Counted from the stretch's first letter, positions 8,627-18,840 are shown. The stretch: 64,000 nucleotides of DNA from Chitinophagaceae bacterium (GCA_024103425.1 JAGFIS010000013.1:35794-99793); one strand, 5' to 3'. Made by a program: numbers and translations. The notes: generated from the letters alone by a model not told the origin.

Positions 8627-8672
8627 CTTGCTGTCCCCTCCTCTCTAAAAAGTAAAATCGTAATTTCAATCC

Positions 8673-10325
8673 ATGAAACACATTATCCCCCTCTCCGTTC
8701 TTTCTGCGTTCACGCTTTTTACTTTCGGTCAGACTAAAATAGACACTTCAGATATCCGTTCGGCTTCAAAAATTATCAGTATGGATTTTACCGAAGCTGA
8801 AATCGACTCCATGCAGGGCACATTGCAGAATCGTACACGGATATTTGACAAGATGCATCAGTATGATTTAGAGAATGCCACTCCACTGACACTCACTTTC
8901 AGTCCGGTGCTGCCCGGTATGCAGTTGGATAAAGTGCAGCAAAAAGTCAGGTTTTCTACGCCAGCTGCGGTATTGCCGGCGAACAGAGACGAACTGGCTT
9001 TCTATTCTATTCCACAGTTAGCATCGCTGATTAAAAGCCGCAAGATTACTTCTGTAGAGCTCACCCGGTTCTTTATCGACAGGCTGAAGAAATATGGTGA
9101 TACTTTGCAGTGTGTAATTTCTATTACAGAGGATATTGCCATGCAGGAAGCGGCTCAGGCCGACAGGGAGATTGCAGCCGGAAAATACAGAGGGCTGTTA
9201 CATGGTATCCCTTACGGATTGAAAGATTTGTTTTCCGTAAAAGGTACTAAAACTACCTGGGGTGCAGCACCGTATAAAAATCAGGTGTTAGATACTGACA
9301 GCTATGTATATACGAGATTAAAAGAAGCGGGAGGTGTATTAGTCGCGAAACTTACCACAGGCGCTTTGGCCATGGGTGATTATTGGTTTGGCGGGCGTAC
9401 TAAGAACCCGTGGAATCTCAATTTGGGTAGCAGCGGATCATCGGCAGGGCCGGCATCAGCTACGGTTGCCGGACTCGTACCGTTTGCAATCGGTACTGAA
9501 ACTTACGGGTCTATTATCTCTCCTTCCACTGTTTGCGGAGCTACGGGGCTCAGACCTACTTTCGGGACTATTAGCCGTTCCGGTGCTATGACCCTTAGCT
9601 GGAGCCTTGACAAGCCCGGACCTATCGGCAGAAGTGCTGAAGATGCAGCGGTAGTATTTTACTATCTGCACGGTACCGACGGATTAGATGCTTCTGCGGT
9701 GGATATGCCTTTTAATTATAAAGAGAAAGTTGACCTGTCCAAACTCAGAATCGCTTATGCTGCCAACTACTTTTCAAAAAAGGATACCACCGGTAATGAA
9801 TACAAAGTATTAGAAGTATTGCGCAGTCTTGGCGCTAAGATGACTCCCATGAACTTCCCCGATTCGGGAGTGTATAATATTGAGATGATAGGCATTGTCA
9901 TCGGCTCAGAGGCGTCAGCAGCGTTTGATGCATTCACACGCAGGGGATTAGATGATCTGATGACAAGGCAGGACAAAGGAGAGTGGCCCGACTATTTCCG
10001 CGCTTCCAGATTCATCCCGGCCGCGGAGTATGTGAATGTAAATCGCCATCGCTATATCCTGATGCAACGGGTGAATGAAGTACTGAATGATTATGACGTG
10101 ATTATCTGCCCATCGTGGGGAGGTAATCAACTTGCTATTACTAATCTTACCGGCCATCCGGCAATTGCCTTGCCTTCAGGTTTTAGTAAGCAGGGGTTAC
10201 CGAAAAGTATCACTTTGGTAGGAAATCTGTATGATGAGGCGACGTTGTTAGAAGTAGCCAAAGCATATCAGGATGCGACGGAGTGGAATAAAAAGCATCC
10301 GGAGATGTTCTCCTCCGGGAAGTAA
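8673..10325 (+). CDS. Secreted amidase-signature-family hydrolase
   Basis: A 550-residue protein with a signal peptide (residues 1-19, ending FTFGQ) and an amidase-signature domain from about 100 to 540. The Ser-Ser-Lys triad can be located: lysine in LKDLFSVKGT, the cis-serine in LGSSGSSAGPAS, and the nucleophile in ETYGSIISPS. The family hydrolyses amides, sometimes with GatA-like folds. The extra 80 residues between signal and amidase domain are typical of exported Bacteroidota members. The substrate is unknown. It is convergent with the following metallo-hydrolase gene. Confidence 0.88.
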   Translation: MKHIIPLSVLSAFTLFTFGQTKIDTSDIRSASKIISMDFTEAEIDSMQGTLQNRTRIFDKMHQYDLENATPLTLTFSPVLPGMQLDKVQQKVRFSTPAAVLPANRDELAFYSIPQLASLIKSRKITSVELTRFFIDRLKKYGDTLQCVISITEDIAMQEAAQADREIAAGKYRGLLHGIPYGLKDLFSVKGTKTTWGAAPYKNQVLDTDSYVYTRLKEAGGVLVAKLTTGALAMGDYWFGGRTKNPWNLNLGSSGSSAGPASATVAGLVPFAIGTETYGSIISPSTVCGATGLRPTFGTISRSGAMTLSWSLDKPGPIGRSAEDAAVVFYYLHGTDGLDASAVDMPFNYKEKVDLSKLRIAYAANYFSKKDTTGNEYKVLEVLRSLGAKMTPMNFPDSGVYNIEMIGIVIGSEASAAFDAFTRRGLDDLMTRQDKGEWPDYFRASRFIPAAEYVNVNRHRYILMQRVNEVLNDYDVIICPSWGGNQLAITNLTGHPAIALPSGFSKQGLPKSITLVGNLYDEATLLEVAKAYQDATEWNKKHPEMFSSGK

Positions 10326-10399
10326 GAGGGAGCTATTTCTTTCACTTAAGTATAGCCGGTCACAGGCAAAGATATGCAGGGCGGGTTCTTCAGGCTGGC

Positions 10400-10425
10400 G
10401 TATCTGTGTCGAAAATCACAGATAC
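10400..10425. terminator. Hairpin between convergent amidase and MBL genes
   Basis: GTATCTGTG at 10400-10408 pairs with CACAGATAC at 10417-10425. The position between two converging genes fits a shared terminator, but the following run is only CCCTTT, so the call is weak. Confidence 0.4.
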
Positions 10426-10485
10426 CCTTTCTCGCTTACCAGACGCTGCATATTGTCGATAGTTAAGAAAAACAAGCCGAATAAA

Positions 10486-11127
10486 TCAGGGAACTAAAAA
10501 TGGATTATGTTTCTTCTCATATCCGATTGTAGTTTCCTGTCCGTGCCCCGGATACACCGAAACATCATCCGGAAGTGGAAATAGTTTTTCTTTAATACTG
10601 CTAATCAGCAAAGGTCCGTCTCCTCCGGGGAGATCGTAACGGCCGATACTTTCTCTGAAAAGGACATCTCCGCCGATCAAAAATTTCTGTTCACGGCAAT
10701 AAAAGCATACACTTCCGGGTGAATGTCCGGGTACGTGGAGAATCTCCAGTTTATCACTCCCGAGAGCAATTGTTTCACCCTCGCGGATGTATTCAATTTC
10801 GCCGGTATAATTATCAAACGGCAGTTGCCACATCAGTCCGGCAGCAGGTGCATAATCAAAAACAGGCCGATCTTTGGGATGAAATTTAAGCGTCAGTCCG
10901 TACGTCTCTGCAACGAATTTATTCCCGAAAATATGATCGAGATGGCAGTGGGTATTCAGTAATAGAACAGGTTTCAGTTTTTCATCGCGTATAAAAGCAG
11001 CAAGTGTTTCTTTCTCGTGGTCGTAATAACAGCCGGGATCGATAATGATACAATCGCCTGATTCTGTGTATAACAGATAAGTATTTTCCTGAATAGGACT
11101 AAATGTAAAAGATTTTATAAGAAACAT
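10486..11127 (-). CDS. MBL-fold metallo-hydrolase (glyoxalase II-like)
   Basis: A 213-residue protein with the metal-binding motif THCHLDH at about 60-66, a histidine in VPGHSPG near 135, an aspartate in GGDVLF and a final histidine in YPGHGQET. These are the ligands of a binuclear zinc or iron centre in the beta-lactamase fold. Length and motif order match the short YcbL-type glyoxalase II relatives common in Bacteroidota. Such enzymes hydrolyse thioesters such as S-lactoylglutathione, but the true substrate here is unknown. No signal peptide, so cytoplasmic. Stop TGA at 10486-10488. Confidence 0.88.
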   Translation of the reverse strand: MFLIKSFTFSPIQENTYLLYTESGDCIIIDPGCYYDHEKETLAAFIRDEKLKPVLLLNTHCHLDHIFGNKFVAETYGLTLKFHPKDRPVFDYAPAAGLMWQLPFDNYTGEIEYIREGETIALGSDKLEILHVPGHSPGSVCFYCREQKFLIGGDVLFRESIGRYDLPGGDGPLLISSIKEKLFPLPDDVSVYPGHGQETTIGYEKKHNPFLVP

Positions 11128-11208
11128 AAATTGGTCGTGATGTTTTAACTTGCTTATGAAAGATTATGTGAGAAAAGGGTAATTTTAAGGCAATTTAACT
11201 ATAGCAGA

Positions 11209-14200
11209 ATGCAAGACCAAAAGATCCGATTCGGAGGACAGATATTTTTGCTGATTCTTTTTGGAATGATGTTGTACCTGCCTGCGACGATAGCGCAGGT
11301 GAGCAACGTAGAGTTTGGCAGGAATAGGCTTCAATATAAAAAGTTGAAATGGGATTACTACCAGTCGCTCAACTTTAATTCTTACTATTACGAAAATGGT
11401 GAGCAGTTAGCCAAATATGTGCTTCAGATTGCAGAAGAAGAATTGCCCGGTATGGAGCGTTTCATAGAGTACTCGCTTCAGCGCAGGGCCAATGTAGTTA
11501 TCTACAATACCTACGACGATATGACGCAAACCAATATCGGCCAGGGTATAGATTGGGAGAACGCCGGAGGAACTACCAAACTGGTGAACAACAAAATGGT
11601 GGTGTATTTCAACGGCAACCACGCAGATTTAAGAAGGCAGGTAAGAGAGGGAATTGCTAAAATCCTGGTTCAGAATATGCTCTTTGGTGACGATCTTGGC
11701 GAAATGGCAGGTAACCAGGCATTGTTGGATTTGCCTGAATGGCTGACTGATGGCTACATTGCCTATGCGGCTGAAAACTGGAACACTGCGCTGGATGATG
11801 ATTTGAAAAGTGAAATCCTCAGCTATAAGTATAAAAAATTCAACCAACTGGTTTTTGAACGCCCGCTGCTGGCCGGCCACGCATTCTGGTATTACATAGA
11901 AGAGAAGTACGGCAGGGAGAACACTACTTATTTACTTTATCTGGCACGTATATACAAAAGTCTGAACAGGGCGGCGCAGCAAGTAGCCAAAACGAAAAAG
12001 TTCAATAACATCCTGGAAGATTTTATGGTATATCAGGATGAGAAGTATGAAAGCGATATCCGCAAAAGACGCAATTATCCGAAAGGCAGCGAAGTTACGA
12101 GTGTCGTTATTGGTAAGTACACCGATTATTTCCATTTCAATGTTAATCCTAATAAGCGGAATTCATCTTTTGCTGTAGTTCAATACAAGAAAGGTCAATA
12201 TAAACTGGTCCTCGACGAAGATGGTGACACCAAGGTATTGCTGAAGTTCGGTGTGAGGAACAGGATAGGCGATATCAATCCCAACTATCCGATGATGGCG
12301 TGGGATCCGAAAGGAAATATGCTTGCTGTTATTTATCAGGAAGAAGGTCGTTTAAAGCTCTTCGTGTTTGATGCCATTACCAGGGTGAAACCTTACAAAA
12401 GAGACTTGACAGAAGACTTCGACCAGATACAGGATGTGAAGTACATTTATAACAGTCAGACACTGGTGCTCAGTGCTGTTAAGAACGGGCAGACGGATAT
12501 CTTTACATACGATATAGAAAACGAGAAGGTAAAACAGATTACGAATGATGTTTATGATGATCTCGATCCTTCGTTTGTAGCTTTTCCAAACAAGAACGGA
12601 ATCATGTTCAGCAGTAACAGGCCTTCTGCTGATGATAAGGGTAGCGACACTTCACTGATGAAGAACCGCTTTAATATTTTCATGGTGACGAATTTTGCTC
12701 CCGAGGATCCGGAATTGAATCAGATCACTCAGCTTACCAATTTGGAATTTGGCGACGCACGGTATCCTGCACAATACAACGACAACCACTTTACATTCCT
12801 GAATGATGCAAACGGAGTGATGAATCGCTATGCAGGCTTCTTCACCACAAAAGCTGCAGGGGCGGATACTTTGGTACGCATCAATAATGAAATTTTGCGG
12901 AACCCGACTCCGCAGGAAGTGGATAGTGTTCTACGTTTTTACAATAAGGATGATGTTGATACAATTGCTGTAGTGGCATTGTCGGAAGATTCTGCTTATG
13001 TATTCCCTCTGACAAACTATGCCAGCAATATCCGGGAAACAAGGGCTGCAGGCGAAAACAATCAGGTGAGTGAAGTTACCCGCCAAAGTGATGAGAAGTC
13101 GGTTTATAAATTAAAGATTGATGAGAATACCCTGAAGAGAAGAAATGTCTCTGCAAGGCCGACAACTTATATCCAAAGGTTGATGGAGCAGAGAAAGCTT
13201 TCTGAAGGTGAGGATGTCTTTAATTTAAAAGAACAGGAAGGAAAGCCTGTCGACATTTTTCAGCAAGAGTTTGAAGTGACAGAAGAAGATACGGCAGCTT
13301 CCAGACTGAACAGAGTTGTGGGTTCCAAAGTACTTTCCACAGCAAAACAATTTCCCTACAAACCGCTGAAGTTCTCTGCAGATTATTTAGTTGCAGGTTT
13401 TAATAATGAGGCTTTAGGTACCAGATACGAACCGTATCAGGGTGGTAGCGGACCGATCACGCTTTCTTCCAACAACGGCTTCAATGGTATGATTCGCCTC
13501 GGTGTATCCGACCTTATGGAGGATATAAGAGTCAGCGGTGGCGTGCGTTTGTCATCCAATCTGAAAGACAACGACTGGCTCGTACAGTTCTCCAATATGA
13601 GGAGACGAGTTGATTGGGGATTACTTTATTATCGCCGTACAATTTCGGGAACTACTTCAACAGGATATCCCGGTAAAATGAACTCTAATTTGTATCAGGG
13701 ATCTGTCTCTTACCCGTTTGATGAGGTTAGAAGCGTTAGGGTTACACTCGGTTTCAGATCGGATAAAACAATTCTCTCTTCTGTAGATACTGTAACGATG
13801 AAGCTGAACCTTGAACCGAAGAAGTTTGGATTGATGCGTGCTGAATATGTATACGATAACACCCTGAATCCGGTAATGAATATCTGGGATGGCGTTCGTT
13901 ATAAAGTTTATACCGATTTGAGCATGGATATGGGAAGCAAGAACAGTGCGGGTGAATCGAACAAGGTTACTTTCAATGTAGGCTTTGATGCCAGAGGGTA
14001 TTACCGGATTTACAGAAACTTTATCTGGGCCGGAAGAGTAGCGGGAGATTTCAGCTGGGGCGAACAGAAGTTCATCTATTACCTCGGAGGAATTGATAAC
14101 TGGATGATGCTTTCGGACAATATGAAATTTGATCGCAACACCGGTAAAGTATCTTATCGTTATTTCAATCCGAACAACAGGCCTGATCCTGATGCTGAAT

Positions 14201-14625
14201 ATGCTTACCAGAGTCTTGCAGTAAATCTGAGAGGTTTTATTCAGAATGCGGCCAACGGAAATAATGCAATAGTCATCAACAGTGAATTCAGGTTGCCTGT
14301 ATTCTCGACGATCTTCAGCAAACCGATTAATAACGCGTTTCTAAGGAATTTTCAGTTGACACAGTTTATCGATCTGGGTTCTGCATGGAATGGCCAGTTT
14401 GATAAAATAGGCCGTCCGACGGTGACGTACAGCAATCCTGCCGACCCGAATACTGTTCAGGTGTTGATTAAGGCTCCGGGTGTTGGTCCGTTTCTTGGCG
14501 GTTACGGTTTTGGAGCACGCAGTATGTTGCTGGGTTACTTTGTGAAGGTAGATGCAGGATGGCCTATGAACGGTTTCTTCAAAGGGAAACCGATTTGGTA
14601 TTTCAGCCTTGGACTCGATTTCTAA
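11209..14625 (+). CDS. Large exported protein: degenerate gluzincin-like domain, beta-propeller and outer-membrane barrel
   Basis: A 1138-residue protein with a signal sequence (about 1-30). Residues 35-290 resemble the peptidase MA/gluzincin region (LPEWLTDGYIAYAAE is the usual PxWLxEG strip), but the HExxH zinc motif is not present where expected, suggesting loss of catalysis. Residues about 300-560 contain TolB-like propeller blades (FSSNRPSADDKG is the clearest). The last 400 residues alternate in beta-barrel fashion and end in an aromatic FSLGLDF, typical of outer-membrane barrels. It is probably an outer-membrane-anchored surface protein; its role is unknown. DUF3667 follows 22 bases after its stop. 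Confidence 0.75.
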   Translation: MQDQKIRFGGQIFLLILFGMMLYLPATIAQVSNVEFGRNRLQYKKLKWDYYQSLNFNSYYYENGEQLAKYVLQIAEEELPGMERFIEYSLQRRANVVIYNTYDDMTQTNIGQGIDWENAGGTTKLVNNKMVVYFNGNHADLRRQVREGIAKILVQNMLFGDDLGEMAGNQALLDLPEWLTDGYIAYAAENWNTALDDDLKSEILSYKYKKFNQLVFERPLLAGHAFWYYIEEKYGRENTTYLLYLARIYKSLNRAAQQVAKTKKFNNILEDFMVYQDEKYESDIRKRRNYPKGSEVTSVVIGKYTDYFHFNVNPNKRNSSFAVVQYKKGQYKLVLDEDGDTKVLLKFGVRNRIGDINPNYPMMAWDPKGNMLAVIYQEEGRLKLFVFDAITRVKPYKRDLTEDFDQIQDVKYIYNSQTLVLSAVKNGQTDIFTYDIENEKVKQITNDVYDDLDPSFVAFPNKNGIMFSSNRPSADDKGSDTSLMKNRFNIFMVTNFAPEDPELNQITQLTNLEFGDARYPAQYNDNHFTFLNDANGVMNRYAGFFTTKAAGADTLVRINNEILRNPTPQEVDSVLRFYNKDDVDTIAVVALSEDSAYVFPLTNYASNIRETRAAGENNQVSEVTRQSDEKSVYKLKIDENTLKRRNVSARPTTYIQRLMEQRKLSEGEDVFNLKEQEGKPVDIFQQEFEVTEEDTAASRLNRVVGSKVLSTAKQFPYKPLKFSADYLVAGFNNEALGTRYEPYQGGSGPITLSSNNGFNGMIRLGVSDLMEDIRVSGGVRLSSNLKDNDWLVQFSNMRRRVDWGLLYYRRTISGTTSTGYPGKMNSNLYQGSVSYPFDEVRSVRVTLGFRSDKTILSSVDTVTMKLNLEPKKFGLMRAEYVYDNTLNPVMNIWDGVRYKVYTDLSMDMGSKNSAGESNKVTFNVGFDARGYYRIYRNFIWAGRVAGDFSWGEQKFIYYLGGIDNWMMLSDNMKFDRNTGKVSYRYFNPNNRPDPDAEYAYQSLAVNLRGFIQNAANGNNAIVINSEFRLPVFSTIFSKPINNAFLRNFQLTQFIDLGSAWNGQFDKIGRPTVTYSNPADPNTVQVLIKAPGVGPFLGGYGFGARSMLLGYFVKVDAGWPMNGFFKGKPIWYFSLGLDF

Positions 14626-14647
14626 TCGCCCGTATATAAATTGACAA

Positions 14648-15769
14648 TTGGCGCATCATTTAAGAAAAGAAAATAACTGCCTGAATTGTGGTGCTACCGT
14701 TACCGGCAGGTATTGCAGTAACTGTGGTCAGGAGAATATTGAGCCGAGAGAAGGCTTCTGGCATCTGGCACTCGATTTTTTATTTGACCTGTTTCATTTT
14801 GACAGTAAGTTTTTCAAATCACTCAAATATCTTTTCTTCAGGCCTGGTTTTCTCACCAAGGAATACATCAGCGGGAAGCGGAAGAAATACCTCCACCCGG
14901 TGAAGATGTATATTTTCACTTCAGCATTTTTCTTCCTGATTTTCTTCACGTTTATCAATAAGATGGGCGACACATCTGAAGAGAAATATCATGCCCTGGC
15001 AGTAGAAACAGTGAAGGGCAGCCTGAAGGATTCTCTCACAACTGCTGACAGTGCCGGCAAAGAAAAAATTCAGGAGGTGCTGGCCGGGATGGACTCGATT
15101 TTTGTAAAGACTCTTGTGGAGGAAAACAGAGGAATTATAAATCCGGTTCCGGACGATGACGATACTGCGCCCTATTTGGGCTCCGGGAAAGATTCCGATA
15201 AAGCTCCGTCTTTCGGTGGAATAAAAAACTTGCGGGAGTACGACTCGTTGCAGAATCTGTTGCCCGAAAAAGAAAGAGACGGATATCTGACAAGGCTCTT
15301 TACAAGAAGGTCCATCGAAGTTTTCGGAGGCAATCAGTCGCTTAAGAAAGAGGAGTATGGAAAGAAGATAGTGGAGAAATTCTTCCACAATATACCGACA
15401 GCTTTGTTTCTCTCGCTTCCGTTACTGGCGTTGATCCTGCAGCTACTCTACATCCGCAAAAAACATTCTTGGTATTACGTGGACCATGTAGTATTTCTGT
15501 TGCATGCTTTTGTAGCCCTGTTTCTTCTTTCGCTGGTGTATTATGGTTTTATCGGTTTGTACAATAGTACCGATTGGAGAATTTTTAAGTGGACGGGTGA
15601 TGCATTTTATATTTATTCGTTGGTCTATATTTTCCTGGCGATGTACTTCTTCTATAGCCAGGGATTCTGGAAAACCCTTTTGAAATTTTTGATCTTCTTT
15701 TTTCTGGGAGCAATCGTTACCGTGCTGGTAGCGTCGTTAATGATAGGGGTAGCTTTCTTTACGGTATAG
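14648..15769 (+). CDS. DUF3667 domain-containing membrane protein
   Basis: A 373-residue protein. Residues 11-30 form a zinc-ribbon CLNCGATVTGRYCSNCGQ. Then comes the DUF3667 segment (FFRPGFLTKEYISGKRKKYLHPVKMY) leading into a first membrane helix, a long soluble stretch (about 110-245), and four C-terminal helices. The function of DUF3667 is unknown. No ATG precedes the zinc ribbon in frame, and a stop lies just upstream, so translation must begin at TTG 14648. Its stop is 2 bases from the stop of the convergent aminotransferase gene. Confidence 0.85.
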   Translation: MAHHLRKENNCLNCGATVTGRYCSNCGQENIEPREGFWHLALDFLFDLFHFDSKFFKSLKYLFFRPGFLTKEYISGKRKKYLHPVKMYIFTSAFFFLIFFTFINKMGDTSEEKYHALAVETVKGSLKDSLTTADSAGKEKIQEVLAGMDSIFVKTLVEENRGIINPVPDDDDTAPYLGSGKDSDKAPSFGGIKNLREYDSLQNLLPEKERDGYLTRLFTRRSIEVFGGNQSLKKEEYGKKIVEKFFHNIPTALFLSLPLLALILQLLYIRKKHSWYYVDHVVFLLHAFVALFLLSLVYYGFIGLYNSTDWRIFKWTGDAFYIYSLVYIFLAMYFFYSQGFWKTLLKFLIFFFLGAIVTVLVASLMIGVAFFTV

Positions 15770-15771
15770 TA

Positions 15772-16956
15772 TTATTGAGCGCCCGTAACTTCATTAATCA
15801 TGCTGCAGGCAGTTCTGATTTCAGACAGGGTGATGGTGAGCGGTGGTGCCAGCCGGATACAATTGGGGGCAAATAAAAACCAATCGGTGAAAAGGCCTTT
15901 TTCAATCAGTTGACCTATTCTTTTTTTAGCGACGACATCGCTCTCAAATTCTAGGGCAATCATCAACCCCTTGCTGCGGATGGCTTTGATTTCAGGATTG
16001 TTTTTCAGTAATCTTAGAAATAATCTTTCTTTCTTTTTTACCGTATCCACCAACTTTTTCTCCAAGAGAAATTCCATTGCGGCTTTACCCGCTGCGCAAC
16101 AAACAGGATGGCCGCCGAAGGTATTCATGTGGCCGAGGACAGGATTATCTGTAAACGAATCCATGATGGTTTTAGAAGAGATGAAAGCCCCTAAAGGCAT
16201 ACCTCCTCCGAGCGCTTTGCCGAGCAGCAGGATGTCGGGCACGACATCATACTGAGTAAAAGCAAAAAGGCTTCCGTTCCTGCCAAATCCACACTGGATC
16301 TCGTCGAGTACTAACAACGTACCTGTTTCGTAACACTTTTTCCTTAGTGCTTGCAGCCATTTTTTATCGGGTGCTATTACCCCTGCTTCTGCCTGAACGG
16401 TTTCTGCTATCACACAAGCTACCGATGTATCGATCTGTTCCAGATCGTTGAAAGAATTGTAGTCTAAATGAATGATGCCGGGCAGCAGAGGACGGAAACT
16501 GTTCCTCCAGTATTCGTCTCCGATGATGCTCATAGAACCCTGTGTGCTTCCGTGGTAGCTTTTATTGAAAGCAGCGATTTTGGTACGTCCCGTATATCGC
16601 TTCGCAAGTTTCATCGCACCTTCGGTAGCCTCACTGCCTGATGCGGTGAAGAAGACGGAGGAAAGAGTATCCGGCAGGTGGTCTGTCAGCAGTTTGGCAT
16701 AAGCTGTTTGCGGGGTCAGCACCAGTTCGCCGTTGACCATCACATGCATGTATTGATCTGCCTGTTGCTTTAAGGCTTTGATGACTCTCGGATTACCATG
16801 GCCGACATTGCAGACACTGATGCCTCCAATCATATCGATATATTTCCTGCTATCAGTGCCATAGAGATAATTGCCTTTTGCTTTGGAAATTTCCAGAAGC
16901 ATCGGGGTGGTGGATGTCTGACCGATATGTTGGAGAAAGAGTTGCCTGTTATTCAT
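15772..16956 (-). CDS. Class III aminotransferase (acetylornithine/ornithine-type)
   Basis: A 394-residue PLP enzyme. It has the conserved TASGSEATEGAMKLAK phosphate-binding strip, the YHGST loop, the DEIQCGFGR motif with the pyridine-binding aspartate, and the PLP lysine in LLLGKALGGGMPLG. The sequence resembles acetylornithine, ornithine or lysine aminotransferases; no neighbouring arginine or lysine genes allow a finer call. Cytoplasmic. It lies 6 bases downstream of batD on the same strand, so the two may be co-transcribed. Confidence 0.85.
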   Translation of the reverse strand: MNNRQLFLQHIGQTSTTPMLLEISKAKGNYLYGTDSRKYIDMIGGISVCNVGHGNPRVIKALKQQADQYMHVMVNGELVLTPQTAYAKLLTDHLPDTLSSVFFTASGSEATEGAMKLAKRYTGRTKIAAFNKSYHGSTQGSMSIIGDEYWRNSFRPLLPGIIHLDYNSFNDLEQIDTSVACVIAETVQAEAGVIAPDKKWLQALRKKCYETGTLLVLDEIQCGFGRNGSLFAFTQYDVVPDILLLGKALGGGMPLGAFISSKTIMDSFTDNPVLGHMNTFGGHPVCCAAGKAAMEFLLEKKLVDTVKKKERLFLRLLKNNPEIKAIRSKGLMIALEFESDVVAKKRIGQLIEKGLFTDWFLFAPNCIRLAPPLTITLSEIRTACSMINEVTGAQ

Positions 16957-16962
16957 CTTGTA

Positions 16963-18840
16963 TCAGCAAATTTGTTTGTTCAGTAAAGAAACGAGCTCTT
17001 CAGTTTTTTGATACAGTTCTGTTGCTTGTTCCGGCCTGAAGTTCTTCGCATAACGACCGAGTTCAAGGTCGTTCATCAGCGATTCAAATAATTGTGTGCT
17101 GCCAATACCAACATTGCACTGGTCCATTCTCTGCAGCACCGTTTGTCTCGAAAACTCATGTGGAGGGATTTTCAGTTTCACTGAAAGGTAATCTTTTAAA
17201 GATTGTTCGAGTTCTTTATAAAATATTTCTGTGTTTTCGCCTCCGATCAGTCCGTGTAATTTTTCTAAAGGATTCATCGGCAATACCTCTTCTTGAGGTT
17301 GAAGTGCAGTGGCCGGTATATCAGGAGTTGTTATAGCCTGAATTTCAGTTGATTTTTTCTTTCTTCTGCGGTTGAAAACAATGAACAACAACAAAAGACC
17401 TCCTATTCCCAATGCTATCCCTGCGATTTTAGAGAGTTGATTTGACAGAATTTCGTGCGTCTTTCCTCCTTCGCCTGAAGAGGCGATTCCTTTGCCTTCA
17501 CTGACGTGAAAAGATATCGGTTCGGTTGTAGCAGTTTGATAAGTACTTGTCTCCGGATTGAACCAGCTGAAAGAAACAGGCGGTATCTGATAGTCGCCTG
17601 CTTTACTAATGGTGAAAGGAATGTTGAAGGTTTTGGTCCCGCTTACAGGGACGTCGTTCTTATCGGTATTCTCTTTAATCTTGGCATCAAAAGCATCGAT
17701 ACCGTCCTGCCATTTTATTTCAGGAGCAGTAATCAAAGGAAGGTTCCCGGATCCGCTGATGGTCAGTTGGAGGGTTCCAGCGTCATCAGTTGTTAATTGA
17801 TCTTTCAGCAAATCAGTCTCGATACTGAATTTACCCACAGCACCCTTGAAGCCGGGCGGTACGCCTTTGTCGGGTAATGGTTTTACATGTAGGGTGAGTT
17901 CATTGCTCTTCAGTTCAACTGAACGTGTTACCAGTTGATCGGGGGAAAGGCGGTCATCAGAAAATTCCTGCAGCAGCTGCAGGAGTGGATCTGTTGTAAC
18001 GTTGTGTTTACCGTCATCCTTTATGAAAGTAACCTTGTTGTTGAATTCGATAGGCGTCAGTATGAATGTGCCTGCCTGCATCGGAAAGATCTGCACTTTG
18101 CGCAACGTGTGACAATTGAAAAGTTTACCATTGATCTCAGTTTCTGTTGGTACCCCGGTAACATCCATATCCATCACCGAGAAACCATTGAACGAAGGAG
18201 CGCTGGTGATATTAGTCTCCGATCTCAGTCGTGTGTACAATTTAAAGGAAACGACGACCGGCTGTCCGACGTAAGACTCGCTCTTGTCAGCCTCCATTTT
18301 AATGAAGATATTTTTTTTGATCTTCTCAACAGCATCTTCTCCCGGCTTCAGGAGGTAATCGTTGAATCCGCTTTGTGTACGAGGCTCGGGTACGATGCCG
18401 AAGTTTATTGATGGCTGTGGCGGTACAGGATTCTTTGGAGCAACATTATTTCGATTTGATACAATGATTTTGACTGTATTGCTTCTCAAAACTTTTCCTT
18501 CGACCGTAGCAGTTGCAGCAGGAATTATATACACACCCGGCTGCAGAGGTCGTAGAATGAATTTGATGGCTTGCGAACTGGATGTCTTGCCATTGATGCT
18601 GGTCATCTGCGATTCGCGAAGCGGTCCGCTTAATACCTCAAAGTCATTAAAAGAGGGTGGGTTGATAGAACCTGAAGCATTCTCTAATCGAAATTCTACC
18701 TGCACGATGTCATTCTTTCCGATTTCAGTTTCATTGGCAGTGGCCGTAAATTTCTGCGCATAAGTTTCTGAAACCAAAGAGCACAGAAGCAGAGGAAGTG
18801 TGACAGTCTTCAAAAGGAAATGCAAGGAAAAGTACTTCAT
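16963..18840 (-). CDS. batD: BatD family protein
   Basis: A 625-residue membrane-anchored protein. It has a signal peptide (1-28, ending TYAQ), repeated beta-rich domains typical of BatD (opening FTATANETEIGKNDIVQVEF, later a second such strip), and one membrane helix near 470-490 (IAGIALGIGGLLLLFIVF). A basic cytoplasmic tail ends at about 625. BatD belongs to the Bat aerotolerance operon of Bacteroidota, normally beside MoxR, BatA, BatB and BatC, but no other bat gene is in view here. It likely works in envelope stress and chaperoning with MoxR ATPases. Confidence 0.88.
   Translation of the reverse strand: MKYFSLHFLLKTVTLPLLLCSLVSETYAQKFTATANETEIGKNDIVQVEFRLENASGSINPPSFNDFEVLSGPLRESQMTSINGKTSSSQAIKFILRPLQPGVYIIPAATATVEGKVLRSNTVKIIVSNRNNVAPKNPVPPQPSINFGIVPEPRTQSGFNDYLLKPGEDAVEKIKKNIFIKMEADKSESYVGQPVVVSFKLYTRLRSETNITSAPSFNGFSVMDMDVTGVPTETEINGKLFNCHTLRKVQIFPMQAGTFILTPIEFNNKVTFIKDDGKHNVTTDPLLQLLQEFSDDRLSPDQLVTRSVELKSNELTLHVKPLPDKGVPPGFKGAVGKFSIETDLLKDQLTTDDAGTLQLTISGSGNLPLITAPEIKWQDGIDAFDAKIKENTDKNDVPVSGTKTFNIPFTISKAGDYQIPPVSFSWFNPETSTYQTATTEPISFHVSEGKGIASSGEGGKTHEILSNQLSKIAGIALGIGGLLLLFIVFNRRRKKKSTEIQAITTPDIPATALQPQEEVLPMNPLEKLHGLIGGENTEIFYKELEQSLKDYLSVKLKIPPHEFSRQTVLQRMDQCNVGIGSTQLFESLMNDLELGRYAKNFRPEQATELYQKTEELVSLLNKQIC

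Noticed and set aside
11209..14625. An active zinc peptidase
   Set aside because: No HExxH motif is found ahead of the PEWLTDG strip.
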